DNA from: Variovorax sp. SG517
Lineage (GTDB): Bacteria > Pseudomonadota > Gammaproteobacteria > Burkholderiales > Burkholderiaceae_C
DNA length: 64,000 bases
Reading direction: 5' to 3'
Assembly (NCBI RefSeq): GCF_013376045.1
Contig: NZ_JABMJG010000005.1
Coordinates: forward strand, 442,080 to 506,079
Shown piece after piece: positions 54,254 to 62,753 of the stretch. The position numbers and the translations under genes were made by a program. Within the stretch, counting starts at the first letter, position 1. Every line of letters begins with the position of its first letter. Below the pieces are notes generated by a model that searched no databases, had not been told where the DNA came from, and saw nothing but the letters and a program-made list of their open reading frames with translations.

Positions 54254-55858
54254 ATGAGCCGTGGCCTGATGTCGCGTTGTGGGCATTGGGTCTTCGCCAT
54301 GGTGGCGGTGCTGCTGTTCGCCGGCTGCGCCACGCTGCCCGACGAGGCGCCGCGCACGCCGACCAAGGCCATCGCCGTCTCGGCCGACACCGCCTTGGGC
54401 AAGATCGCGCTGGCCTCCCAGCCCGACCCCGACCTCAGCGGCTTCCGCCTGATGCCCGGCGGCGACTTCGCCTTCGACACCCGCATCCAGCTGGCCCGCC
54501 GCGCGCAGCGCACGCTCGACGTGCAGTACTACCAGATCGAGAACGACGAGACCGGCCGCTACCTGCTGCGCACCCTGCGCGACGCCGCCCTGCGCGGCGT
54601 GCGCGTGCGGCTCTTGATGGACGACCTCTACACCTCCGGCGAGGACGAACTGCTGCTGGGCTTCGCCGCCACGCCCAACGTGGAGCTGCGCCTGTTCAAC
54701 CCCTTCCCGGCCGGGCGCGGCAGCCTGCTGAAGCGCTTCACGGCCTCGCTCTTCGACTTCAGCCGCGTCAACCGCCGCATGCACAACAAGCTGTTCATCG
54801 CCGACGGCGCGATGGCGGTGGCGGGCGGGCGCAACATCGGCAACCAGTACTTCAGGCGCACCGCGGGCGAGAACTTCATCGACCTCGACACCTTCGTCAC
54901 CGGCGCGCTCATTCCCCGCCTGGGCAGCCTGTTCGACCAGTACTGGAACAGCGTCTACGTGCGGCCGATCCAGTCGGTGGTGGGCACCGGCCTGTCGCGC
55001 GAGGAACTGCAGCAGCGCTTCGAGCTGGCCACAGGCCCCGACACCACGCCCCCGCCGCCCAGGCCCGCGCCCAACGACCTGCTGGGCTACAGCCCGATGG
55101 CCGAAGACCTGGACGCCGGCAAGCTCGGCCTGATCTGGACCACCGCCGAGGCGTACGCCGATTCGCCCGAGCGCGTGATCGGCAAGACCGCTTCCTACGG
55201 CGGCGTGCCGCTGCTCGACGTCGACAGCGTGCGCTACAACGTGGTCGAGCAGATGCGCCGCGCCCGCTCGGAAGTGACCATCGTCTCGCCCTACCTGATC
55301 CCGGGTCCCTCGGGACTGGAGGTGATGCGCGAGATCCGCGGGCGCAACGTGAAGATCAGCGTGGTCACCAACTCGCTGGCCGCCACCGACGAGCCGCTGG
55401 TGCACACCGCCTACCGCCGCTACCGGCCCGACATGCTCAGGCTGGGCGCCGACCTCTACGAGCTGAGCACCAACCGCACCCGGCGCAGCGTGCGGCTGGG
55501 GCTCTTCGGCACCTCGGTGGGGAGGCTGCACGCCAAGTCGGCGGTGATCGACCGGCGCATTCTTTTCGTCGGCTCGATGAATTTCGACCCGCGCTCCGAG
55601 ACGTACAACACCGAGATCGGCCTTTTCATCCGCAGCCCCGAGATGGCGCAGCAGGCGCTCAAGATCATCGACGTGCTCAAGCAGCAGGGCGCCTACAGGC
55701 TGCGCTTTGCCGAGGGCAGCAACCAGTCGCGCATCGAATGGGTCGGCGACGAGGGCGACGGCAGGGCCACCGTGCTGACCGAGGAGCCCGATTCCGGCTT
55801 CTGGGACCGGACCATGCTGGAGATCCTGGCGCCGCTGACGCCGGAGAGCCTCCTGTAG
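54254..55858 (+). CDS. Phospholipase D-like (cardiolipin synthase-type) lipoprotein
   Basis: A 534-residue enzyme with an N-terminal lipoprotein signal (VFAMVAVLLFAGCATLPDE). Two HKD motifs of the PLD superfamily are present: HNKLFIADGAMAVAGGRNIG near 180 and HAKSAVIDRRILFVGSMNF near 425, so phosphatidyl transfer or phospholipid hydrolysis is likely, in the periplasm or at the outer membrane. It starts 10 bases after rpoN on the same strand. Named by some as cardiolipin synthase; whether it makes cardiolipin is not shown here. Confidence 0.85.
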   Translation: MSRGLMSRCGHWVFAMVAVLLFAGCATLPDEAPRTPTKAIAVSADTALGKIALASQPDPDLSGFRLMPGGDFAFDTRIQLARRAQRTLDVQYYQIENDETGRYLLRTLRDAALRGVRVRLLMDDLYTSGEDELLLGFAATPNVELRLFNPFPAGRGSLLKRFTASLFDFSRVNRRMHNKLFIADGAMAVAGGRNIGNQYFRRTAGENFIDLDTFVTGALIPRLGSLFDQYWNSVYVRPIQSVVGTGLSREELQQRFELATGPDTTPPPPRPAPNDLLGYSPMAEDLDAGKLGLIWTTAEAYADSPERVIGKTASYGGVPLLDVDSVRYNVVEQMRRARSEVTIVSPYLIPGPSGLEVMREIRGRNVKISVVTNSLAATDEPLVHTAYRRYRPDMLRLGADLYELSTNRTRRSVRLGLFGTSVGRLHAKSAVIDRRILFVGSMNFDPRSETYNTEIGLFIRSPEMAQQALKIIDVLKQQGAYRLRFAEGSNQSRIEWVGDEGDGRATVLTEEPDSGFWDRTMLEILAPLTPESLL

Positions 55859-55868
55859 CCCCGCAGCC

Positions 55869-56513
55869 TCAGGTGCCGCGCACCGCCGACCACACGAGCC
55901 GAAGGCCCAGCAGCCCCATCACGCCGCCGGCCGCGCGGTCGATCCAGGCCTTGTAGCGCAGGTAGGCCGAGCGCGGCGCCGCCGACGAGAGCGCCAGCGC
56001 CACGATCGAATACCAGCCCGTCTCGATGCAGAAGATCACCGCCGGCACCGCGAGCGCCAGCACCAGCGGCACCTCGCGCGGCAGGAAGGCCGCGAAGATG
56101 CTCGCGTAGACCACCGCCGTCTTCGGGTTACTGACCTGCGTGGCGAGGCCCAGCAGGAAGGTGCGCCGGCCGCGTCCCTGCGGCCCTTGCGGGCTGCCCG
56201 GCTCCTGTGCCACGGCCAGCGGCTGCCGCGCGCCGCGCCAGATGCGCACGCCCAGGTACACGAGGTACGCCCCGCCCAGCCCCTTGATCGCCAGGTACAG
56301 CGCCGGCACCGCGAGGAACGCCGCCTGCAGCCCCGCCAGCGCCGCGATCGCGAAGACCAGCCCGCCCGCGCCCATGCCGAGCGCGGCGGCGAGCCCATCG
56401 GCGCGCGAGGTCACGGCCGTGCGCGCCACCATCACGAAGCTGGGGCCCGGGCTCATCGCGCCCACGGTCATGGCGCCGGCGATGCCGAGAAGGGCGAGGG
56501 TGGTGTCCATCAT
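55869..56513 (-). CDS. LysE-family amino-acid exporter
   Basis: A 214-residue inner-membrane protein with about six segments; MSPGPSFVMVARTAV near residue 20 and FLLGLATQVSNPKTAVVYASIFAAFLP near 118 are hallmarks of the LysE/RhtB family. Substrate likely an amino acid, not decidable here. It starts 16 bases after the YceI gene stop, so it may be the last gene of the leftward b561-YceI-YceI unit. Convergent with the PLD gene. Confidence 0.88.
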   Translation of the reverse strand: MMDTTLALLGIAGAMTVGAMSPGPSFVMVARTAVTSRADGLAAALGMGAGGLVFAIAALAGLQAAFLAVPALYLAIKGLGGAYLVYLGVRIWRGARQPLAVAQEPGSPQGPQGRGRRTFLLGLATQVSNPKTAVVYASIFAAFLPREVPLVLALAVPAVIFCIETGWYSIVALALSSAAPRSAYLRYKAWIDRAAGGVMGLLGLRLVWSAVRGT

Positions 56514-56529
56514 GGTGTTGCCTCCGGTG

Positions 56530-57177
56530 TCACTGCACGTTGACCGCCTCGACCTGCACCAGCAGCTTCACCTTGTTCTCGAAGCCGAAGTTCAGGCCCC
56601 AGGTGATGCCCCAGTCGCTGCGCTCCACGGTGGTCTCGAAGTCGCCGCCGCACACCTGGCGGTTGATGAGCGGGCTCAGGTAGCAGTTGAAGCGCACGGC
56701 CTTCAGCGTCACGGGCTTCGTCTGGCCCATCAGCGTGAGCTTGCCGGGCACGTCGACCACCTTGTCGCCGGAGAACTCGATGCGCTCGGCCACGAAGCGG
56801 CCGGTCGGAAACTCGGCCACGTTGAAGAAGTCCTTGCTCTGCACGTGGCGGTTGAGCAGGTCGACGCCGGTGTTGATGGAGCTGATGTCCATCGTGATGT
56901 CGACCTTGCCGCTGGTGCCGGTGCCGTCGATCTGCACCGAGCCGTCCTTGGTGCTGAAGCGGCCGCGGTTGGTGGTGGTGCCGTAGTGGCCCATCTCGTA
57001 CATGACGAAGGTGTGGGTCGGGTCGATCACGTAGTTGGCGTTCTTGGCCGGGCCGCCCGCGGGCTTGGCGGGTGCCGCGGGCGCGAATTCCGAGGGCAGC
57101 TGCGCTTGTTGTTGCGCCGTGACGCTGCCGGTGAATGCGGCGGCCGACAGGGCCGCGGCGAGGAGGAGCTTTTTCAT
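56530..57177 (-). CDS. YceI-family periplasmic lipocalin-like protein
   Basis: A 215-residue secreted protein: signal peptide MKKLLLAAALSAAAFTGSVTA, linker, then the YceI beta-barrel (NYVIDPTHTFVMYEMGHYG, KVDITMDISSINTG, FFNVAEFPTGRFVAERIEF, GKLTLMGQTKPVTLKAVRF). The family binds isoprenoid quinones. It has a pair of Cys (FNCYLSPLINRQVCGGDF) that could form a disulfide. ATG at 57177 fits the signal, not the longer frame. Second YceI of the unit with cytochrome b561. Confidence 0.92.
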   Translation of the reverse strand: MKKLLLAAALSAAAFTGSVTAQQQAQLPSEFAPAAPAKPAGGPAKNANYVIDPTHTFVMYEMGHYGTTTNRGRFSTKDGSVQIDGTGTSGKVDITMDISSINTGVDLLNRHVQSKDFFNVAEFPTGRFVAERIEFSGDKVVDVPGKLTLMGQTKPVTLKAVRFNCYLSPLINRQVCGGDFETTVERSDWGITWGLNFGFENKVKLLVQVEAVNVQ

Positions 57178-57256
57178 GGCGTTGTCTGCCTGAGTCATGA
57201 AAGAGAGGAAAGAAGAAATCCGGGATGTCCGCACGAGGAAGGACGGGGCTCCAGGC

Positions 57257-57856
57257 TCACAGGGGCCCGAGCCCCGCGAGCGTGAACCTGAAGCGCACCT
57301 GCACCTCGTTGCCGACCACCGAGGTGTCGGTCCATTCGCCGTCGCCCACCTTGTAGTCGAGCCGCTGGATCGTAAGGCTTCCGCTGGCCACCGCGTAGTT
57401 GCCGCCGGGCGCAGGCGCGATGCTGACGGGCACCGTCACATACTTGGACGTGCCCTTGATGGTGAGCTTGCCCGCCATCTCGAACCTCCCGTCGCCCAGC
57501 GCCTTGATGGCGCTCGACTGGAAGCTGGCCTGCGGGAAGTGCGCGGCGTCGAACCAGGGCTGCCTGGGCAGCTCGGCGTCGCTCATCGGTACGCCGAATC
57601 CGGCGCTGGCCGTGTCGATCTGCAGCGCGACGCTGCCGCCCTCGGGCTTCTTCGGGTCGAAGGCGACCTGCGCGTCGAACTTCTTGAACGAGCCTTCCAC
57701 CGGCACGCCCATCTGCTTGGTGACGAACACGATCTGGCTCTTGTCGGCGACGAGCTTCGCGGCTGGGGGCTCCGCGCCGGCCGGCAGCGCCATGGTGGCG
57801 AGGGCGAGAGCCAGCACCAGGCCGGAAAGCGGGGGCTTCATCTTCATCATCATCAT
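57257..57856 (-). CDS. YceI-family protein, coupled to cytochrome b561
   Basis: A 199-residue secreted YceI protein: MMMMKMKPPLSGLVLALALATMALPAGA signal, then KLVADKSQIVFVTKQMGVPVEGSFKKFDAQVAF, LPRQPWFDAAHFPQASFQS and GKLTIKGTSKYVTVPVSI. Four ATG codons in tandem make the start ambiguous; the first at 57856 overlaps the b561 stop (ATGA) and has AGGA nine bases before it. With b561 it probably handles quinone or electron transfer in the periplasm. Confidence 0.9.
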   Translation of the reverse strand: MMMMKMKPPLSGLVLALALATMALPAGAEPPAAKLVADKSQIVFVTKQMGVPVEGSFKKFDAQVAFDPKKPEGGSVALQIDTASAGFGVPMSDAELPRQPWFDAAHFPQASFQSSAIKALGDGRFEMAGKLTIKGTSKYVTVPVSIAPAPGGNYAVASGSLTIQRLDYKVGDGEWTDTSVVGNEVQVRFRFTLAGLGPL

Positions 57857-58446
57857 CGGGAGGATTCCTGGCGTGGCCCGGGCCACATGCGTTTGAGAAG
57901 GCCGTCGCGGTCGATCCAGTGGTGCTTGAGCACCGCCGCCACGTGCAGCAGCGTGACGCCAGCCAGCACGAAGGCGCAGTTGCGGTGCAGCGGCTGCAGC
58001 ATCGCCTCGGCGAAGTCGTGGTCGACCGGCACGAAGTCGGGCAGCTGCAGCACGCCGAACCACGCGACGGGCATGCCCATGGCCGAGCTGTAGGCCCAGC
58101 CGGAAATCGGCACCGCGAAGAACAGCAGGTACATCAGCGCATGGCTGACGCGGTAGCTCGCCAGCTGCAGGCGCGACATGCCCGCGGGCAGCGCCGGCGG
58201 CGGGTGTCCCAGCCGCCACAGCAGGCGCAGCGCCGACAGCGCGAGGATGGTGATGCCGGCCCACTTGTGCCAGTTGTAGACCTTCAGCCGCAGCGGCGAG
58301 AACGGCAGCCCCGTCATGTAGAGCCCCACGCCGAAGGAACCGACGATCAGCACCGCCAGCAGCCAGTGCAGCGCGATCGCGAGCGGGTCGTAGCGCAGGC
58401 CGCGCGGGTCGGCGGCCAGGGGGGCGGAAGGCGTGTCGGTGGACAT
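57853..58446 (-). CDS. Cytochrome b561
   Basis: A 197-residue inner-membrane dihaem electron carrier with four hydrophobic segments. His residues for haem are visible in IALHWLLAVLIVG near 27, YNWHKWAGITILAL near 60, RVSHALMYLLFFAVPISGWAYSSA near 105 and VLAGVTLLHVAAVLKHH near 170. It may pass electrons from ubiquinol to the YceI proteins encoded downstream, with which it is translationally coupled. Starts 92 bases downstream of the histidine kinase gene on the same strand. Confidence 0.9.
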   Translation of the reverse strand: MSTDTPSAPLAADPRGLRYDPLAIALHWLLAVLIVGSFGVGLYMTGLPFSPLRLKVYNWHKWAGITILALSALRLLWRLGHPPPALPAGMSRLQLASYRVSHALMYLLFFAVPISGWAYSSAMGMPVAWFGVLQLPDFVPVDHDFAEAMLQPLHRNCAFVLAGVTLLHVAAVLKHHWIDRDGLLKRMWPGPRQESSR

Positions 58447-58537
58447 CGGAGGCGGAGGCTGCGGGCCTGTACGCGGTGTGCGCGGAGCATATCCCGGAAG
58501 CGATGACAGCACGGGCCGTGCCAGCTCCCGCGCGCCC

Positions 58538-60370
58538 TCAGCCGCGCGCCTGCTGCACGCCCAGCAGCATCCGGCGCAGCTCTTCGGGCTGCACCGGCTT
58601 GCGCAGCGCATGCCAGCCGTGCTCGGCGGCCAGCCGCTGGGTGGCTTCGGTGATGTCGGCGGAGATCAGCGCGATCGCCAGCGAGGGCTTCTGCTGCTGC
58701 AGCTTCGCCGCCAGTGCGATGCCGTCGAGCGCGCCCGGCAGGCGGATGTCGCACAGCGCCGCGTCGAGCGCGTGCAGGTCGGCCAGCGCCAGTGCCTCCG
58801 CGGCGCTGGCGTAGACGCGCGGCTCGACCGCCCACTGCTGCAGCAGTGCGGCGAGGCTGTCGGCCACCACGGTGTTGTCCTCCACCACCAGCACGGCGAG
58901 GCCGGGGTGAAGCCTGCGCGTTGCGCCGGCGCCGTCGTCCGCTGCGCCTGAAGAAACCTGGGAGGCCGGGGAGGCCGAGGAGGTGGATGGCTGCACGGCC
59001 GCATGCGCGTCCTCGGGCGCGGCGGGCAGCTCGAAGCCGAACACCGAGCCCCGCCCCGGCGCCGAGCGCAGCGTCACCTCGATGCCCAGCTGCGCCGCCA
59101 GCCGCCGCACGATGGCCAGGCCCAGGCCGTGGCCGCGCTGCAGGTTGCGCTCGACGTTGCCGATCTGCTCGAAGTCGTCGAACACGCGCTGCTGCGCCTC
59201 GGGCGGAATGCCGATGCCGCTGTCACGCACTTCCACGCGCCAGGCGCGGGCGCCGTCGCGCTGGCGGGCGCGCACCGCCAGCAGCACACGCCCGCGCGGC
59301 GTGAACTTGACGGCGTTGTCGACCAGGTTGGCGAGCACGCGGCGCAGCGACACCGTGTCGCTCCAGGCGATCGCGCCGGGCGGACAGCGCACCAGCACCC
59401 GGCCGTTGCCCGCCTGCCGCGAGAGTTCCTGCAGCAGCGGCGCCAGCGCCACGGCGGCGGGACGCAGCGGGTCGACGGCGGCCTCGATGCGGCCGATTTC
59501 CAGCAGCTGGTTGGTCAGCCCTTCGAGCGCCTGCTGCGCCCGGGCCAGCGAACCCACCGTGTGCTGCACCGCCTCCATGCTCGCGCCGTCGTTCAGCTGG
59601 TGGCGCAGCACCTCGGCCTGCAGGCCGATCGCCATCACCGGCTGGCGCAGGTCGTGGTTGGCGGCCGAGAAGAAGCGCAGCCGCTCGGCCTGCGCCTGCT
59701 CGGAGGCGCGCAGGCCGGCCAGGGCCTGTTCGCGCAGGCTGTGCTCGTTGAGCCGCAGGCCGATGTTCTCCTCGAGCTGCCGCGAGCGCTCGGCCACCAG
59801 CTTCCACATCATCGCGGTCAGGCCGATGCCGATCACGGCCACCGCCGCCATCACCGGCGCGCCCAGCCAGAGCCCGGTGACGATGATCGGCGCCAGCAGC
59901 AGCGTGATCGCCAGCTGCGTGGCCGGCGTGTAGAACGACACCGAGAAGGCCGACGACAGCGTCATGCCCATGATGATCACGCCCAGCAGAAGCTGGAGGT
60001 CGACGCGCGCGGGGTTGAACAGCAGCACGCCGGCCAGCCCGTGCGCCAGCTCCCAGATGGCGGTGCGCAGCGTGTGCGTGCGCTGCGCCTCGCGCAGGCT
60101 GGCGGGCGTGAAGGGTTCCGGCAGGCGCTGCGGGAAGAAGCCCCGCATGACGGTCACCCCGGTGACCAGCGCGATCCACGCCAGCGCGCGCACCAGCGAG
60201 AACTGCCAGGCGAAGAGCGCCGCCACGCCGCAGTTCAGCAGGTACTGCACCAGCAGCACCGGCCCGATGGGCTTGATGGACAGCCGCAGCACCTCGCACT
60301 GGATCGCGAAGCTGTCGCTGCCGTTGCCGGCGGAGGACTGCGCTGGCGGGGATGCGGGGGTGGGAGTCAT
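58538..60370 (-). CDS. Hybrid sensor histidine kinase/response regulator
   Basis: A 610-residue membrane sensor kinase. About six hydrophobic segments lie in residues 35-190, with no known sensor domain; then the HisKA box FFSAANHDLRQPVMAIGLQ (His239), the HATPase (NLVDNAVKFTPRG, DSGIGIPPEAQQRVFDDFEQ, GHGLGLAIVRRL) and a C-terminal receiver (VLVVEDNTVV, phospho-acceptor Asp541 in CDIRLPG, Lys591). The FSAANHDLRQP form is typical of such hybrids in betaproteobacteria. ATG at 60370 is chosen. Divergent from the methyltransferase gene; output partner unknown. Confidence 0.92.
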   Translation of the reverse strand: MTPTPASPPAQSSAGNGSDSFAIQCEVLRLSIKPIGPVLLVQYLLNCGVAALFAWQFSLVRALAWIALVTGVTVMRGFFPQRLPEPFTPASLREAQRTHTLRTAIWELAHGLAGVLLFNPARVDLQLLLGVIIMGMTLSSAFSVSFYTPATQLAITLLLAPIIVTGLWLGAPVMAAVAVIGIGLTAMMWKLVAERSRQLEENIGLRLNEHSLREQALAGLRASEQAQAERLRFFSAANHDLRQPVMAIGLQAEVLRHQLNDGASMEAVQHTVGSLARAQQALEGLTNQLLEIGRIEAAVDPLRPAAVALAPLLQELSRQAGNGRVLVRCPPGAIAWSDTVSLRRVLANLVDNAVKFTPRGRVLLAVRARQRDGARAWRVEVRDSGIGIPPEAQQRVFDDFEQIGNVERNLQRGHGLGLAIVRRLAAQLGIEVTLRSAPGRGSVFGFELPAAPEDAHAAVQPSTSSASPASQVSSGAADDGAGATRRLHPGLAVLVVEDNTVVADSLAALLQQWAVEPRVYASAAEALALADLHALDAALCDIRLPGALDGIALAAKLQQQKPSLAIALISADITEATQRLAAEHGWHALRKPVQPEELRRMLLGVQQARG

Positions 60371-60452
60371 CGGCGAATCGACTATATAGAGAAGGTTTGC
60401 AGCGCGGCGACAATGGAGTCCCCTAGTCGGGCTTCCCGATGGCCTACTTTCC

Positions 60453-61700
60453 GTGAACGATCTTTCCTTTTTCCTGCCTTGCGCCGCCGGCGTCGAGGAA
60501 TTCCTCGCCCAGGAGGTGCACGCCCTGACCGGCCGCGCCGGCCAGGACCTGCTCTCCCTGCGCGGCGGCGTGCGCGTGCGCGCCGGCTGGCGCGACGGCC
60601 TGAAGCTCAACCTGCACAGCCGCCTCGCGCAGCGCGTGCTGGTCGAGCTGGCCCACGGGCCCTACCGCAACGAGAACGACCTCTACGCACTCGCCAGCGG
60701 CGTGGCCTGGGAGATCTGGTTCACGCCCAAGCAGACCTTCAAGATCGAGACCACCGCCCAGCACAGCCCGCTGCAGAGCCTGAACTTCGCCACCCTGCGC
60801 ATCAAGGACGCCATTGCCGACCGCTTCCGCGCCAAGGCCAACGGCGTGCGCCCGAGCATCGAGACCCAGTGGCCCGACTGCCGCGTGTTCGCCCACCTGA
60901 CCACCGACACCTGCACGCTCTACATCGACACCAGCGGCGAGCCGCTCTTCAAGCGCGGCTGGCGACAGGACAAGGGCGACGCCCCGCTGAAGGAAACCCT
61001 GGCCGCCGCCATGCTGGCCGCCAGTGGCTGGTGGAACCCCGAGACCGGTGAAGTCTCGGGCCAGCCGCTGTACGACCCCTGCTGCGGCAGCGGCACCATC
61101 GCCATCGAGGCGGCGCAGATCGCGCGCGGCATCGCGGCCGGATCGCTGCGGCGCTTCGGCTTCGAGAAGCTGCTGCCGTTCCAGGCGCACGTGTGGTCGG
61201 CGATCAGGCAGGAGGCCAAAGAGGGTGAGGGGGCCGCGGCCGGCAGCGGCACCCCTGTGTTCGGCTCCGACGTGTCGCACCGCATGGTCGACTTCGCCCA
61301 GCGCAATGCCGAGCGCGCCGGCGTGGCGCAGGCCGTCGAGTTCCGCGGCGGCGACGCGCTGCAGCGCATGCCGCCGGCCGAAGGCGGCGTGATCATGCTC
61401 AATCCGCCGTACGGCGAGCGCATCGCCGTGGGCGGCGTGGCGGGCGCCGGGGGCGGGGGCCGTCCCGGCGCGCGGGAGGCGGCGCAGTCCAGCGAAGGCG
61501 ATGGCGGCGACTTCTTCCCGCAGCTTGCCACTCACTGGAAGAAGAACTACGCTGGCTGGACCGCCTGGGTGCTCACGCCCGACCTGAAGCTGCCGAAGCT
61601 GATGCGCCTGAAGGAGTCGCGCCGCGTGCCGATGTGGAACGGCCCCATCGAATGCCGCCTGTTCCGCTTCGACATGGTCGCGGGCTCAGCGCGCGGGTAG
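60453..61700 (+). CDS. THUMP-domain class I RNA methyltransferase (RlmL N-part type)
   Basis: A 415-residue SAM-dependent enzyme similar to the N-terminal half of E. coli RlmL, which methylates 23S rRNA guanine (m2G2445). It has an N-terminal THUMP region (EFLAQEVHALTG, RVLVELAHGPYRNENDLYALASG), a DPCCGSGTIAIEAAQIARG SAM motif near 205 and the NPPYGER catalytic motif near 328. A Gly/Ala-rich insert follows this. The start is GTG at 60453. Its end overlaps the convergent adhesin-like gene. Assignment to a specific base is inferred. Confidence 0.88.
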   Translation: MNDLSFFLPCAAGVEEFLAQEVHALTGRAGQDLLSLRGGVRVRAGWRDGLKLNLHSRLAQRVLVELAHGPYRNENDLYALASGVAWEIWFTPKQTFKIETTAQHSPLQSLNFATLRIKDAIADRFRAKANGVRPSIETQWPDCRVFAHLTTDTCTLYIDTSGEPLFKRGWRQDKGDAPLKETLAAAMLAASGWWNPETGEVSGQPLYDPCCGSGTIAIEAAQIARGIAAGSLRRFGFEKLLPFQAHVWSAIRQEAKEGEGAAAGSGTPVFGSDVSHRMVDFAQRNAERAGVAQAVEFRGGDALQRMPPAEGGVIMLNPPYGERIAVGGVAGAGGGGRPGAREAAQSSEGDGGDFFPQLATHWKKNYAGWTAWVLTPDLKLPKLMRLKESRRVPMWNGPIECRLFRFDMVAGSARG

Positions 61701-62174
61701 CGCTGGCTCCACCTCGGGCCTGGGCTGCTGCTGTTGCTGCGGCTCCCTGGCTTCTTTCGGCCGCACCGAGCAGGCCGCGTTGATCGTCCGCGTGACGAGA
61801 TCGCGCGCGCCGGCCAGCGTCACGGGGCGCACGTCCTCTTCCTCCTCGTAGTGCTTCACCGCGACCGGTTCGCCCACGAAGTTCGGGTGCCCGAAGTAGC
61901 TGACGTTCACATAGCGCGCGCTGCGGGCATCGCAATCGACCTTGGCCCGGGCCTGGAAGGAACGGTATTTGATGCCGTCGCGGCTCGTGCGGTTCTGCGG
62001 CAGGCTCATGCGAAGGCTCACCAGGCGCTTCGAGCCGTCGGCCTCGACGCTGGTCGGGTCGACCTGCACGTAGCTCGCGGCCTCGTCGCCGGGCGTGCCC
62101 GCCAGCGTCAGCCACTCGGCCCGGGCGCCGAAGGACGCGAGCAGGGCGAGGCAGAGCAGCGGAAGGCGTTTCAT
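61686..62174 (-). CDS. Surface-adhesin-E-like secreted protein
   Basis: A 162-residue exported protein with signal MKRLPLLCLALLASFGARA, then EWLTLAGTPGDEAASYVQVDPTSVE and RLVSLRMSLPQN, FQARAKVDCDARSARYVNVSY; the two Cys (near 84 and 140) could pair. This matches the surface-adhesin protein E type family often annotated in betaproteobacteria. A Gln/Glu-rich tail ends it. ATG at 62174 fits the signal peptide. It overlaps the convergent methyltransferase gene by 15 bases. Confidence 0.72.
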   Translation of the reverse strand: MKRLPLLCLALLASFGARAEWLTLAGTPGDEAASYVQVDPTSVEADGSKRLVSLRMSLPQNRTSRDGIKYRSFQARAKVDCDARSARYVNVSYFGHPNFVGEPVAVKHYEEEEDVRPVTLAGARDLVTRTINAACSVRPKEAREPQQQQQPRPEVEPALPAR

Positions 62175-62290
62175 GAAGGAAGGCGGGGGATGGCTGGAGT
62201 TGGCGGAGTCCGATTGTCGTCGGCCCGGCCGACGAAAGCCTGACGGCAGCATCGCATGGTGCAACATCGGCGCTATTCCCCGCACATTCC

Positions 62291-62722
62291 ATGACATTGA
62301 CAGAACCCGCCAGCCTTGTCGTCATCGACACCAACATCGCGCTCGACCTGCTGGTCTTCGAGGACCCGGCCTGGGGCCCGCTGACCGCGCGGCTGGCCGC
62401 CGGCGAACTGCGCTGGCTGGCCACCGCCGCCATGCGCACCGAGCTCGAGCGCGTGCTGGGCTATCCGCTGATCGCCCGGCGCATGGCGCAGCGCGAACTG
62501 CAGGCGCCGGCGGTGCTGGCCGACTTCGACGCGCGGGTGCACGTGGTCGAAACCGTTCCGCCGCGCGCTCCCTGCGTGTGCAGCGACCCCGACGACCAGG
62601 TCTTCATCGACCTGGCCGTGGCGCACAAGGCGCTGCTGCTGAGCAAGGACCGGGCGGTGCTGTCGATGAAGAAGCGGCTGGCGCTGCGCGGCGTGGTGGT
62701 GCAGGCGGCGTACGGGGTGTAG
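62291..62722 (+). CDS. PIN-domain protein, putative toxin family
   Basis: A 143-residue small nuclease-like protein of the PIN family typed as putative toxin-antitoxin component. Acidic residues of the PIN site are seen in LVVIDTNIALDLL near 10, MRTELERVLGYP near 48, and DPDDQVFIDLAV near 99-110. PIN proteins of this type cleave RNA. No small antitoxin gene sits next to it, so it is an orphan or a housekeeping member; many of these in betaproteobacteria are not true toxins. Confidence 0.82.
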   Translation: MTLTEPASLVVIDTNIALDLLVFEDPAWGPLTARLAAGELRWLATAAMRTELERVLGYPLIARRMAQRELQAPAVLADFDARVHVVETVPPRAPCVCSDPDDQVFIDLAVAHKALLLSKDRAVLSMKKRLALRGVVVQAAYGV

Positions 62723-62753
62723 CGGCCGTGCTGCTGCACGATGTAGCGCAACA

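Noticed and set aside
62291-62722. A toxin-antitoxin module around the PIN protein
   Set aside because: No small antitoxin-like frame lies within the flanking gaps; only the PIN gene is supported.
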